DNA from: Mucilaginibacter tolerans
GTDB taxonomy: Bacteria > Bacteroidota > Bacteroidia > Sphingobacteriales > Sphingobacteriaceae
Length of the DNA: 60,062 bases
Assembly (NCBI RefSeq): GCF_030519375.1
Contig: NZ_JAUMKB010000026.1
Span: 1 to 60,062 of the forward strand
Reading direction: 5' to 3'
In this document: positions 1 to 9,119 of the stretch, in pieces
How the letters are laid out: each line of letters opens with the position of its first letter
How positions within the stretch are numbered: the stretch's first letter is position 1
Notes under the pieces: generated by a model
Seen by the model: only the letters and a program-made list of their open reading frames with translations
The model's database searches: none
Told to the model about the DNA's origin: nothing
Program-made: the position numbers and the translations under genes

Positions 1-324
1 GCGCAGTTTTCGACGGTGTTTGGGCTGGTGATCGGAGATTATGACGGGGATGGCAAGAAGGACATTTTGCTTGGGGGTAACTTTTATCAGTCAAAACCGG
101 AAGCAGGGATCTATGATGCCAGTTATTGCTTACTGCTCAAAGGAGACGGTAAAGGTGACTTTACAGCAGTCAAACCACAAACGAGCGGCATCGTGATCAA
201 AGGCGCAGTACGTGATATGAAAGAGATCAAAGCAGGAAAGAGCAAGCTGCTGATCGTTGCTAAAAATAATGACAAAACAGAAGTGTTAGTAAAAGCTCCG
301 GATAAAAATGAAGCTATTAAATAA
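1..324 (+). CDS. FG-GAP/VCBS repeat protein, C-terminal fragment (partial at left edge)
   Basis: The reading frame is open from base 1, so this is the last 107 residues of a larger protein that begins outside the window. A calcium-loop FG-GAP motif is visible (GDYDGDGKKD followed by ILLGGN), typical of VCBS/FG-GAP beta-propeller proteins of the CRTAC1/ASPIC-UnbV type. Such proteins are large, secreted, and in Bacteroidota often lie downstream of SusC/SusD and beside vanadium-haloperoxidase-like genes, as here. The next gene starts 18 bp downstream on the same strand, so it is probably co-transcribed. Its substrate or partner cannot be judged from the tail alone. Confidence 0.7.
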   Translation, partial: AQFSTVFGLVIGDYDGDGKKDILLGGNFYQSKPEAGIYDASYCLLLKGDGKGDFTAVKPQTSGIVIKGAVRDMKEIKAGKSKLLIVAKNNDKTEVLVKAPDKNEAIK

Positions 325-342
325 AATTTTTAACCCAAACTC

Positions 343-1020
343 ATGAAAAAACTACTATTCGCCATAGGCCTCATCAGTTGTGGCTTTGCTAATGCACAGC
401 AAACAACAGTAAAAGAAACTCCTCTTTTTAATGGCAAGGATCTTAAAGGATGGTACAGCTTCCTAACTTCGAAAGGGAAAAACAATGACCCCGAGAATGT
501 CTTCTCGGTAGAAAATGGCTTGCTGCATATTACAGGTAAAGAGTTTGGATACCTGTGTACTGAAAAGAAGTATAAGAATTTCCATTTGGTGGCGGAATTT
601 AAATGGGGTATAAAAAAATATCCGCCAAGAGACGCCGATACCATAAAAAGGGACAACGGAATTATGTACTATGTGCAAACGGATGCAGCAGATAAGGTAT
701 GGCCAAAATCCATTGAATGTCAAATACAAGAGGGCGATGTGGGTGACATTTGGCTGATTGACAGCGCTACCGTCGTCACTGATGGAAAACGGAGTATTCC
801 ACGCGATTTTAACCGCATAGTGAAAAAGAAGAACACGGAAAAGCCTTTCGGCGAATGGAACACAGTAGAAGTAATAGTCGATAAGGGTAAAATTACCTAT
901 GTTGTAAATGGAATAGTGGTAAATACGGCCGAATCACCGTCGCTGAATGATGGGCGGATAATTATACAATCCGAAGGCGCAGAAATTTATTACCGCAAAA
1001 TAGCAATTGCTGAACTATAA
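343..1020 (+). CDS. DUF1080 protein, 3-keto-disaccharide hydrolase-like (first copy)
   Basis: A 225-residue secreted protein with a Sec signal ending near NAQQ (residues 1-20). The opening LFNGKDLKGW is the signature of the DUF1080 (3-keto-disaccharide hydrolase, GH16-like jelly roll) family. Known members cleave or eliminate glycosides whose C3 hydroxyl has been oxidised to a ketone. The gene sits 33 bp before a GMC oxidoreductase that could make such a ketone, and a second DUF1080 gene follows that one, supporting an oxidative glycoside-cleavage role in the periplasm. The exact substrate is not visible. Members may act as hydrolases or lyases. Confidence 0.82.
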   Translation: MKKLLFAIGLISCGFANAQQTTVKETPLFNGKDLKGWYSFLTSKGKNNDPENVFSVENGLLHITGKEFGYLCTEKKYKNFHLVAEFKWGIKKYPPRDADTIKRDNGIMYYVQTDAADKVWPKSIECQIQEGDVGDIWLIDSATVVTDGKRSIPRDFNRIVKKKNTEKPFGEWNTVEVIVDKGKITYVVNGIVVNTAESPSLNDGRIIIQSEGAEIYYRKIAIAEL

Positions 1021-1053
1021 TTTGAGTAAACACTAAAATCCCAATATAATCAA

Positions 1054-2784
1054 ATGCCAATCGATTCATTAAACGTAAATAATAAATCCAAATCACAAAA
1101 CACCTATGATGCCATTGTAATTGGTTCAGGTATTAGTGGCGGGTGGGCTGCAAAGGAATTGACCGAAAAAGGCCTGAAAGTCTTAATGCTCGAACGCGGG
1201 CGTAATTACGAACATATTAAAGATTATGTTACCGCAACTAAAAATCCCTGGGAATTTAAACACAGGGGAGCGGCCACACTGCAGCAAAAGAAAGATAATC
1301 CTGTTATCTCCCGGGATTGGGCCATGTATGGGACTGCTGCCCAGGAACCTCTTATGAAGTCATGGGTAAATGAAAAAGATTGCCCTTATGTGGAGGTTAA
1401 ACCATTTACCTGGTGGCGTTCATACCAGTTAGGTGGACGGTCTACCTTATGGGGCAGGCAAAGCTACCGGTGGAGTGATTTTGATTTTGAAGCCAATGCA
1501 AAAGACGGCATCGCCGTTGACTGGCCCATTCGTTATAAAGAGCTGGCGCCATGGTATGATCATGTGGAGAAATTTGCCGGAATAAGCGGGTCAATGGAGG
1601 GCCTGCCTCATTTGCCCGATGGTCATTACCTGCCACCTATGCAACTGAATTGTGTGGAAAAAGATGTAGCATCAAGAATAAAAGCTTTTTACAAGGATCA
1701 GCGCCATATGTTTATTGGCCGCGTGGCCAATCTTACAGCACCTATTCAAGCCAGGACACAGTGTCAGTATAGAAACAGATGTTGGGAGGGCTGTCCATTT
1801 GGCGGCTATTTCAGTACACAATCTTCAACGCTGCCTGCAGCAGTGGCTACGGGTAACCTTACAGTAAGACCATGGTCTATCGTAACCAAAATTTTGTACG
1901 ATAAGGATACCAGGAAAGCGACGGGTGTGGAGGTGCTTGATGGCGAAACAAATAAGACCTATGAGTTCTATTCCAAAATTGTTTTTCTCAATGCTTCTAC
2001 CCTAAACAGCGCATGGGTTTTAATGAATTCAGCAACCGAGATCTGGCCCGAAGGCCTGGGCAGCAGCAGCGGCGAATTGGGCCATAATATTATGGATCAT
2101 CATTATATGCTCGGTGCACAGGGAATAGTAGAAGGATACCAAGACAAGTACTACTTTGGTCGCAGGGCAAATGGTTTTTATATTCCACGTTTTGTCAATT
2201 TATTTGGTGATAAAAGAGACTTCATTCGTGGCTATGGTTATCAGGGTAGTGCGAGCCGGGAAGGGTGGAGCCGTGATGTAGCAGAAATGAATATAGGTGC
2301 AGATTTTAAAGAGGCCCTTACAGAACCAGGGGCCTGGCATATCGGGGCAACCGGTTTTGGCGAAATATTGCCATATCACGATAACAAGATAACGCTTGAT
2401 AAGGAAGTGAAAGACAAGTGGGGCTTGCCGGTGCTGGCAATGGATGCTGGTTTAAAGGAAAATGAATTAAAAATGCGCAAAGACATCATCAAGGAACTGG
2501 TAGCGATGTATGAAGCAGTTGGAGTAAAGAATATCACTACCTGGGATAAAAATTATGCCATTGGTCAGGGCATTCACGAGATGGGAAGTGCACGTATGGG
2601 TAAAGATCCAAAAACATCCGTACTGAACGCACATAACCAGGTTTGGGATGCGCAAAATGTTTTTGTTACCGATGGGGCCTGTATGACTTCAAGCGCTTGC
2701 CAGAACCCGTCGCTCACCTATATGGCACTAACAGCACGTGCGGCTCAATATGCTGTGGATGAGTTGAAAAAAGGCAATTTATAA
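1054..2784 (+). CDS. GMC-family FAD oxidoreductase, candidate glycoside 3-dehydrogenase
   Basis: A 576-residue glucose-methanol-choline oxidoreductase. The N-terminal Rossmann motif GSGISGG lies at about residues 23-29 and the dinucleotide-binding region ends in LERG. The GMC C-terminal domain contains GIHEMGSARMG with the active-site histidine at about residue 508, then CQNPSLT near the end. Relatives in Sphingobacteria oxidise the C3 hydroxyl of glucosides. Its place between two DUF1080 genes fits that role. No signal peptide is visible and no gluconate-2-dehydrogenase subunit-3 type small subunit lies beside it, although related enzymes usually need one for Tat export. A cytoplasmic sugar or polyol oxidase is the alternative. 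Confidence 0.82.
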   Translation: MPIDSLNVNNKSKSQNTYDAIVIGSGISGGWAAKELTEKGLKVLMLERGRNYEHIKDYVTATKNPWEFKHRGAATLQQKKDNPVISRDWAMYGTAAQEPLMKSWVNEKDCPYVEVKPFTWWRSYQLGGRSTLWGRQSYRWSDFDFEANAKDGIAVDWPIRYKELAPWYDHVEKFAGISGSMEGLPHLPDGHYLPPMQLNCVEKDVASRIKAFYKDQRHMFIGRVANLTAPIQARTQCQYRNRCWEGCPFGGYFSTQSSTLPAAVATGNLTVRPWSIVTKILYDKDTRKATGVEVLDGETNKTYEFYSKIVFLNASTLNSAWVLMNSATEIWPEGLGSSSGELGHNIMDHHYMLGAQGIVEGYQDKYYFGRRANGFYIPRFVNLFGDKRDFIRGYGYQGSASREGWSRDVAEMNIGADFKEALTEPGAWHIGATGFGEILPYHDNKITLDKEVKDKWGLPVLAMDAGLKENELKMRKDIIKELVAMYEAVGVKNITTWDKNYAIGQGIHEMGSARMGKDPKTSVLNAHNQVWDAQNVFVTDGACMTSSACQNPSLTYMALTARAAQYAVDELKKGNL

Positions 2785-2834
2785 GCGAAATACTTAAGCA
2801 TGGAATTTTAATAATTAACCTAAAAATTACTGAG

Positions 2835-3605
2835 ATGAAATACAATTTAATATATACCGCAATACTGGTAAGCAGTTGTCTTGGAGCAAACGCACAGCAA
2901 ACAGCAAAACCTGAAGACACCGAAATATGGAAACCTATTCCAAAAGTTGTTATTCCAGGGAATACTTTCAGAGATGCACCATCCGACGCAGTCATTTTAT
3001 TTGATGGCAAAAATCTTGATCAGTGGGTGTTAACTAAAGACACCACCTCACGGGCAAAATGGCTGGTAGCAGATGGTGTAATAACTGTTGATAAAAGTGT
3101 GGGGGATATTCAAACGAAAAGGTTGTTTATGGATTTCCAGCTGCATATTGAATACCGGATACCTTCCAATATAACCGGGTCAGGCCAGGCGCGGGGTAAC
3201 AGCGGCATCTTTTTAGCCGCGCTTCCCTGGGGCGCAGGCGGCTATGAGCTGCAGGTACTCGACAACTATAATAATCCAACTTATGTAAACGGACAGGTGG
3301 GTAGTATCTACAAACAATCAATCCCACTGGCTAACGCAGCCTTGCCACCAGGCAAGTGGCAAACTTATGATGTAGTCTGGACCGCCCCACGGTTTAATGA
3401 CGATGGATCGTTAAGATCGCCCGCCAGGGTAACGGCCTTTCATAATGGCATTCTGGTTCAGAATAATTTCGAATTAAAAGGAGATACTCCCTATATAGGT
3501 CAGCCTGCATATAAAAAACATGGCCCGGCACCTATCAAATTGCAAGCTCATGGGGATAAAAGTGAGCCTATCAGTTACCGAAACATCTGGTTAAGGGAAT
3601 TATAA
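2835..3605 (+). CDS. DUF1080 protein, 3-keto-disaccharide hydrolase-like (second copy)
   Basis: A 256-residue secreted protein with a Sec signal ending at NAQQ. The family motif appears as LFDGKNLDQW around residue 55, followed by the jelly-roll core with GNSGIFL and the closing ISYRNIWLREL. It differs clearly from the copy at 343-1020, having a longer N-terminal linker and the GNSGIF signature typical of the main DUF1080 branch, so the two are probably not functionally redundant. It lies 50 bp after the GMC oxidoreductase in the same direction. A role in cleaving 3-keto-glycosides made by that enzyme is inferred from context. Confidence 0.82.
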   Translation: MKYNLIYTAILVSSCLGANAQQTAKPEDTEIWKPIPKVVIPGNTFRDAPSDAVILFDGKNLDQWVLTKDTTSRAKWLVADGVITVDKSVGDIQTKRLFMDFQLHIEYRIPSNITGSGQARGNSGIFLAALPWGAGGYELQVLDNYNNPTYVNGQVGSIYKQSIPLANAALPPGKWQTYDVVWTAPRFNDDGSLRSPARVTAFHNGILVQNNFELKGDTPYIGQPAYKKHGPAPIKLQAHGDKSEPISYRNIWLREL

Positions 3606-3656
3606 TTTTATAATCATAGTGAATACTCCGGGAAGCGCTATTTAATTTTTAAGTAT

Positions 3657-4991
3657 ATGAATCGTTTTTTGATCCTGATCGGGGGAACAATTTTGTTGTT
3701 TAGCTCTTGCAAAAAACCGGATTATCAAAAGATAACTGATAATCCGGAACTATATCGTGTTACAGAGAAAAAGTTAAATGATATTATACTTGAGAATAAC
3801 TTCCCTCCGGTTATTGCTTCCCGCAACTATGCCTATGCGAATATTGCGGCGTATGAAGTGATATCCGCCCAGAACCCTAAAAAATTCCAGTCGTTGGCAG
3901 GCCAGATCAAACATTTGACTGCTACACCAAAACCTGCTCCAGGTGTTGAAATTGATTACCCGTTTGCATCCTTGCTTGCGTTTTGCTATGTAGGAAATGC
4001 GGTTACATTTCCGGAGGGGAGCATGGATGAGTATGTAGACGCATTAAAGCAAAAAGCGAAAGAGGCAGGGATGCCTTCCGAAGTATTTGAGAACTCGGTG
4101 AACTATTCAAATGCAGTCGCAAAACACATCATGAAATGGAGTAAAACCGATCATTATGCACAAACACGATCGGCCAGTAAATACACCGTAACTAAAAAAG
4201 AGGGACGCTGGATACCCACACCACCCATGTATTCACAAGCATTGGAACCGCATTGGGGCGAGATCAGACCTTTAATACTCGATTCCGCTTCACAGGTAGC
4301 CCCGCCGCCACCGCCTTTATTTGATATGAAGGATATTAACAGTCCATTTTATCAGGACGTGTTGGAGGTAAAGTCCATCGGTGCACGTCTTACCGAAGAA
4401 CAGAAACAGATCGCGGATTTTTGGGATGATAATGCATTTAAGTTAAACGTGGTTGGACACGCCACTTTCGGAACAAAGAAATTTTCGCCCGGGGGGCATT
4501 GGATGAATATTGTAGGCATAGCCTCAGAAACCTGCAAGGCCGATTTTGGTAGTACAGTATGCGCTTATACGGAGACATCGATTGCTCTATTTGATGCATT
4601 TATCAACTGCTGGTATTTTAAATACAAGTATAATTTAGTCCGGCCCGAGACTGTCATTACAAAATATTTAGACCCTGATTGGAAAACCTATATTCAAACG
4701 CCCTCATTCCCGGAATATGTGAGTGGACATGCGGTTATATCAGCCGCTGCAGCCGAAGTCTTGACCTATCAGTTTGGTGATAATTTTGCTTACCGCGATA
4801 CCTCAGAAAGTGAGTTTGGAATAGCGCCCCGTAGCTTTAGATCTTTCAGGGAAGCCGCAAAGGAAGCCGGCATATCACGCGTTTATGGTGGTATACATTT
4901 TAAAAATTCCTGCCTGGTGGGAACACAGGAAGGTCAGCAGGTTGGGCAACTGGTATTAAAAAAATTGCAAATGAAAATCAAAAAGAGCTAG
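3657..4991 (+). CDS. Vanadium-dependent haloperoxidase/PAP2-like lipoprotein
   Basis: A 444-residue protein with a lipoprotein signal (FSSC, cysteine near residue 19). The C-terminal half carries the PAP2/vanadium haloperoxidase pocket: K-x6-RP within KYKYNLVRP, the PSFPEYVSGHA motif with the histidine at about residue 358, and SRVYGGIHF. In classical PAP2 phosphatases HxxxD closes the site. Here the position after HFKN is serine, as far as can be read by eye. Homologues often accompany FG-GAP proteins and SusCD systems in Bacteroidota, but their substrate is generally unknown. Phosphatase, haloperoxidase or another periplasmic activity all remain possible. Confidence 0.78.
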   Translation: MNRFLILIGGTILLFSSCKKPDYQKITDNPELYRVTEKKLNDIILENNFPPVIASRNYAYANIAAYEVISAQNPKKFQSLAGQIKHLTATPKPAPGVEIDYPFASLLAFCYVGNAVTFPEGSMDEYVDALKQKAKEAGMPSEVFENSVNYSNAVAKHIMKWSKTDHYAQTRSASKYTVTKKEGRWIPTPPMYSQALEPHWGEIRPLILDSASQVAPPPPPLFDMKDINSPFYQDVLEVKSIGARLTEEQKQIADFWDDNAFKLNVVGHATFGTKKFSPGGHWMNIVGIASETCKADFGSTVCAYTETSIALFDAFINCWYFKYKYNLVRPETVITKYLDPDWKTYIQTPSFPEYVSGHAVISAAAAEVLTYQFGDNFAYRDTSESEFGIAPRSFRSFREAAKEAGISRVYGGIHFKNSCLVGTQEGQQVGQLVLKKLQMKIKKS

Positions 4992-5030
4992 CAATGCTTT
5001 AACAATGAAACTTTTTGTACTTGAATTATT

Positions 5031-7403
5031 ATGAAAATGAAATATATCTTAATTGTATCCCTTGTTTGTTTTTATGCGTCCGCAAAAGCTCAAAGCTTTA
5101 CCAAAACCCCTTTTGGCATCAAAACAACTGTCAATAATACTGATATCGAAGTCCAGTTTTTTACTCCCCGGATTGTAAGGATATTAAAATCGCCATCAGG
5201 AACTAATGTTGTAAAAAACAGTTTATCTGTCATCGGGACCGCTCAAAAGCAGGAGTTAAATATTCACGCAAATGGAGCTGGAATATCTATTAGCAGTAAT
5301 GCTGTTCAGGTAAAACTTAATAAGTTAGATGGGCAGATAACCTTTGCTGATGTTAAAGGTGAACAACTGTTAAATGAACAGCCGGCGGGGCTAAAGTTTA
5401 TCCCTTTCAAAGATTCCCTTGAAAATACATTTACAGTGACCCAGGCCTTTAAATTGAAGCAAGACGAAGCGATTTATGGCTTAGGGCAGCATCAGGCTGG
5501 CCACATGAACCAGCGCAATCAGAAGGTTATACTGAAGAATGAAAATATGCAGATCGGTATACCATTCATCCATTCATCAAAGGGCTATGGCTTGTTTTGG
5601 GATAATTATTCGACAACCGTTTTTGACGATAATGTGTCCGGGACTTCGTTTTCATCTCAGGTAGGTAATTGTGCTGATTATTACTTTATATATGGCGGCA
5701 ACGCAGACAAAGTGATTGCCGGCTACCGTTACTTAACCGGGCAGGCCCCTATGTTTCCGCGCTGGGTATTTGGTTACTGGCAAAGTCGTGAACGGTATAA
5801 AAGTCAGCAGGAAGCAGTGGGTGTAGTTAAAAAATACCGCGAACTGAAAGTGCCTTTTGATGGCCTGGTGCAGGACTGGCAATATTGGGGCGTGGATGAA
5901 GCACAATGGAACTCTACAGAGTTTGGGAACCCCAATTATCCGAATCCCCGGGCAATGATTGATAGTGTCCACCAATTGAATGCTCATATTATTATATCCG
6001 TATGGCCGTCCTTCGGTAATAAAACCAAAATATGGGCTGATATGAAGGACAAAGGGTTTTTATACAGCAACAGCTTCGTAACATGGCCCCCGAAACCCGT
6101 TGTTCAGGTTTATGATGCTTTTAATCCAAAGGCGCGCGACTTGTGGTGGAGCTATACCAATAAAAATATTTTCTCTCTCGGGATGGATGGCTGGTGGCTT
6201 GATTCTACAGAACCCGACCACGTAAACCCAAAGGAAAGTGACGACAATACACCAACTTATCTGGGGACTTTCAGGAAAGTACGCAATGCATATCCGCTGA
6301 TACATACTGGCGGTGTATATCAGCATCAGCGCGAAACGAGTTCAGACAAACGCGTATTTATCCTGGCCCGGTCAGCATTTGCCGGGCAGCAGCGTAATGC
6401 AACAACAGTATGGTCTGGCGATATCCAATCTGACTGGAGCATTTTACATAAGCAGATATCAGGGGGGCTTAATCTTTCCCTAAGTGGTATCCCATATTGG
6501 AATACCGATATAGGTGGTTTCTTTGCCAATGTGCATTACCATGATGGCATTGATAATGCTTTTAAGGAATTATATGTACGATGGCTACAGTTTGGTACAT
6601 TTTGTCCGATGATGCGCTCGCATGGTACCGATTTACCCAGGGAGATTTATCAATTCGGGCAAAAAGGGACATGGGCTTATGACGCCATTGAAAAATATAT
6701 AAATCTTCGTTACCGGCTATTACCCTACAATTATTCAAATGCATGGGGCATTACAGCAAACGCCTCAACAATGATGCGGGCGTTAGTAATGGATTTCCCG
6801 GAGGATAAAAAAGCGCTCGATATCAATAATGAATACATGTTTGGCAAAGCTTTCCTGGTTTGTCCGGTAACAGATTCAATGTATACCAGTAAAGTTAGCA
6901 GCAAAACCGATTTCAATAATATCAAGTCGCAGCAAGTATACCTGCCGGCAAACCATACCTGGTTTGACTTTTGGACAGGTAAACAGATCAAGGGCGGACA
7001 AATTATTAACAAGGAAACCCCAATTGATATACTGCCATTGTATGTAAAGGCGGGCTCGATTATCCCAATGGGGCCATTCCAGCAGTACACTAGTGAAAAA
7101 AATCTTAAAAACATTGAATTAAGAATATATGGTGGCGCCGATGGCACATTTACGCTATACGAGGATGAAAATGATAACTACAACTATGAAAAGCATGTTT
7201 ACTCGACCATTGAATTTAAATGGAACGACAAAGCAAAAATGTTAACGATTAATGCCCGTAATGGGAGCTATCCGGGGATGTTAATAAACAGGACATTTAA
7301 TGTGATCCTGGTTAATTCAAATCATGGTGCTGGCACCGCAATAACAAAACCTGATAAAACAGTTGAGTATAATGGAGAAAAAAAAGTAGTAACATTCAAA
7401 TGA
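5031..7403 (+). CDS. GH31 alpha-xylosidase (alpha-glucosidase family)
   Basis: A 790-residue secreted glycoside hydrolase with a Sec signal ending AKAQ. The order is an N-terminal beta-sandwich, the GH31 barrel and a C-terminal DUF5110-like sandwich. The predicted nucleophile is D391 in GWWLDSTEPDH and the acid/base is D464 in VWSGDIQSDW. The WLDSTEP context and the surrounding locus favour an alpha-xylosidase that removes xylosyl side chains from xyloglucan oligosaccharides in the periplasm, although alpha-glucosidases share the fold. It is the last gene of the first operon, 39 bp after the haloperoxidase-like gene, and is followed by a strong terminator. A second ATG two codons in is an equally good start. 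Confidence 0.88.
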   Translation: MKMKYILIVSLVCFYASAKAQSFTKTPFGIKTTVNNTDIEVQFFTPRIVRILKSPSGTNVVKNSLSVIGTAQKQELNIHANGAGISISSNAVQVKLNKLDGQITFADVKGEQLLNEQPAGLKFIPFKDSLENTFTVTQAFKLKQDEAIYGLGQHQAGHMNQRNQKVILKNENMQIGIPFIHSSKGYGLFWDNYSTTVFDDNVSGTSFSSQVGNCADYYFIYGGNADKVIAGYRYLTGQAPMFPRWVFGYWQSRERYKSQQEAVGVVKKYRELKVPFDGLVQDWQYWGVDEAQWNSTEFGNPNYPNPRAMIDSVHQLNAHIIISVWPSFGNKTKIWADMKDKGFLYSNSFVTWPPKPVVQVYDAFNPKARDLWWSYTNKNIFSLGMDGWWLDSTEPDHVNPKESDDNTPTYLGTFRKVRNAYPLIHTGGVYQHQRETSSDKRVFILARSAFAGQQRNATTVWSGDIQSDWSILHKQISGGLNLSLSGIPYWNTDIGGFFANVHYHDGIDNAFKELYVRWLQFGTFCPMMRSHGTDLPREIYQFGQKGTWAYDAIEKYINLRYRLLPYNYSNAWGITANASTMMRALVMDFPEDKKALDINNEYMFGKAFLVCPVTDSMYTSKVSSKTDFNNIKSQQVYLPANHTWFDFWTGKQIKGGQIINKETPIDILPLYVKAGSIIPMGPFQQYTSEKNLKNIELRIYGGADGTFTLYEDENDNYNYEKHVYSTIEFKWNDKAKMLTINARNGSYPGMLINRTFNVILVNSNHGAGTAITKPDKTVEYNGEKKVVTFK

Positions 7404-7484
7404 TTAATTGAGTTTTAGACAAAAACAGACTCATAGCTATTTACATGTAATAAAGATCTGGTGGGTTGTGCGGTTTAATTGATG

Positions 7485-7516
7485 GCGTTCCGGGATGAGA
7501 TCCGGAACGCTTTTTT
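7485..7516 (+). terminator. Rho-independent terminator after the GH31 gene
   Basis: A perfect 9-bp stem, GCGTTCCGG (7485-7493) with CCGGAACGC (7502-7510), has an 8-nt loop and is followed by six T residues. It separates the upstream oxidative/GH31 operon from the GH5 gene. Confidence 0.9.
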
Positions 7517-7565
7517 GTTGTGGTGAGAATCTGATAGGCGTTAAGAAATTGCAATCCTATAGCTT

Positions 7566-7604
7566 AATCGGCGATTTAGGACTTATTCTGAATCGTCGAT
7601 TTAG
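7566..7604. repeat. Two direct repeats AATCGkCGATTTAG, 25 bp apart
   Basis: AATCGGCGATTTAG (7566-7579) and AATCGTCGATTTAG (7591-7604) match at 13 of 14 positions with a 25-bp period. The pair lies just upstream of the presumed HTCS box of the GH5 gene and could be an additional operator. No second instance of the pair was noticed elsewhere in the window. Confidence 0.5.
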
Positions 7605-7620
7605 CTTATAAATTGACCAT

Positions 7621-7688
7621 GTTTAACATTCGTAATCATAATCTTAAACATTTGATACATTCGATTAAACCGTACCGCAGTAGTTTCG
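7621..7688 (+). promoter_or_regulatory. Presumed HTCS-responsive promoter of the GH5 gene
   Basis: TTAACATT at 7623-7630 is followed 58 bp downstream by a -7-like box TAGTTTCG (7681-7688; consensus TAnnTTTG). The same octamer lies 57 bp before the -7-like boxes of the susC and GH5-lectin promoters. The remainder of the element is more degenerate here (roughly 17 of 28 positions shared with the susC copy). Assignment to the HTCS is inference. Confidence 0.5.
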
Positions 7689-7718
7689 CAGCAATCAATT
7701 ATAAAACTTAAACTTTTA

Positions 7719-8948
7719 ATGAAAATCAAGGGGAACCTGAACTTCGGGATTCATTTGCTGCTGTTTATTGCTTTTGCATCTTGTCATAAGAGAACAACGT
7801 TAGCTGTTCATCAATCATCTGCTATTGCCAGTAGTGGCTACCCAAGCTATAATGTTTCGCCTGCAAAGCCCGATTCGGCCGGGATGAGCAGTACTGCTGG
7901 TCAACTTGCAGCAAAAATGAATATAGGATGGAACCTGGGCAATACGCTGGAAGCGATAGGTGGGGAAACAGCCTGGGGAAATCCGAAAGTTACGGACGCT
8001 CTTATTAACGAAATAAAAAAAAGCGGGTTTAACGCTGTACGCATTCCCTGCTCATGGGATCAATATGCAGATCAGTCTACTGGTAAAATAAAATCCGCCT
8101 GGTTGAGCCGGGTGAAAGAGGTTATTCAGTATTGTATTGATAACGACATGTATGTTATCTTAAATATCCATTGGGATGGCGGCTGGCTTGAAAATAACTG
8201 TACTCAGGAAAAAAAAGATGCCGTGAATGCAAAACAAAAAGCATACTGGGAGCAAATAGCTACCAGCCTTCGGGATTTTGATGAACATTTGATTTTTGCA
8301 AGCGCAAATGAGCCGGCCGTATCGAACCCTGTCCAAATGGATGTCCTGTTATCATACCATCAAACATTTATCGATGCTGTTCGCGCTACCGGGGGTAAAA
8401 ACGCTTATCGGACATTGGTGATCCAGGGGCCGTCAACTGATTTTGATAAGACCCTGCACCTGATGACGAAAATGCCCGAAGATAAGGTCAAAAACAAATT
8501 GATGTTAGAGGTACATTCCTATACACCTTATCAATTTGCGCTTATGACTCAGGATGAGAAATGGGGTAACCAGTTCTATTATTGGGGGCTGGGATATCAT
8601 TCGTCAGCTGATGTTGCCCACAACGCTACATGGGGAGAGGAATCTGAAATAGACAAAGTAGCAAAAGATCTGAAAGCCAAATTTATAGATAAAGGAATCC
8701 CGGTTATTGTTGGTGAATTTGGGGCGATTAGACGTTCCTCTCTGGTTGGAGATGCGTTAATGCGCCATTTGAGCGCACGCTCCCATTATCTTAAGTATTT
8801 TGTAAAATGCGCAAAGACGGATGGCTTGATACCGTTTTACTGGGATGAGGGTAGGCTGGGTAACAACTCATTCGGCATCTTTGACAGGCAGACAAACACT
8901 GTATTTGACAAGCAAGCACTGGACTCTCTTATTCGTGGTACAAATTGA
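7719..8948 (+). CDS. GH5 endo-glucanase/xyloglucanase lipoprotein
   Basis: A 409-residue lipoprotein (lipobox ending ASC near residue 22) with a single GH5 catalytic domain. GWNLGNTLEA, VRIPCSWDQY and ASANEP are typical of the endo-beta-1,4-glucanase/xyloglucanase branch (GH5_4-like). The acid/base is E198 (SANEP) and the nucleophile E333 (VGEFGA). It is probably exposed at the cell surface and cuts the glucan backbone. It is a close paralogue of the enzymes at 20129 and 37757 but lacks their BACON and lectin modules. It lies upstream of the HTCS gene and probably has its own promoter. Subfamily and substrate are inferred from resemblance and from the neighbouring GH31 and susCD genes. Confidence 0.87.
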   Translation: MKIKGNLNFGIHLLLFIAFASCHKRTTLAVHQSSAIASSGYPSYNVSPAKPDSAGMSSTAGQLAAKMNIGWNLGNTLEAIGGETAWGNPKVTDALINEIKKSGFNAVRIPCSWDQYADQSTGKIKSAWLSRVKEVIQYCIDNDMYVILNIHWDGGWLENNCTQEKKDAVNAKQKAYWEQIATSLRDFDEHLIFASANEPAVSNPVQMDVLLSYHQTFIDAVRATGGKNAYRTLVIQGPSTDFDKTLHLMTKMPEDKVKNKLMLEVHSYTPYQFALMTQDEKWGNQFYYWGLGYHSSADVAHNATWGEESEIDKVAKDLKAKFIDKGIPVIVGEFGAIRRSSLVGDALMRHLSARSHYLKYFVKCAKTDGLIPFYWDEGRLGNNSFGIFDRQTNTVFDKQALDSLIRGTN

Positions 8949-9119
8949 TAGGTGGGATATCTCGCGCAGCTGGCAAAACCATAGTGTATTTGAGCGTCCG
9001 ATCTGGTAAATCGATCAGCTTAGAACTTACCGCAAACATTCAAAAGTCATTGCAGCATTGTCGGGGTTTATTCTTAAATTAGTTGATTGCTACGTTTTGA
9101 ACGATTTGAGGTCAGTGTG

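Larger units (their letters stand above)
7404..7718. other. Intergenic region between the GH31 and GH5 genes
   Basis: No gene is visible. The region holds the terminator of the GH31 operon, a pair of 14-bp direct repeats (7566-7604), and a promoter-like block (7621-7688) that matches the susC and GH5-lectin promoters in layout. Confidence 0.7.

Noticed and set aside
9087..9119. Extended TTG start for the hybrid sensor
   Set aside because: The ATG at 9120 opens directly onto a normal signal peptide. The extension adds 11 charged residues that would spoil it.
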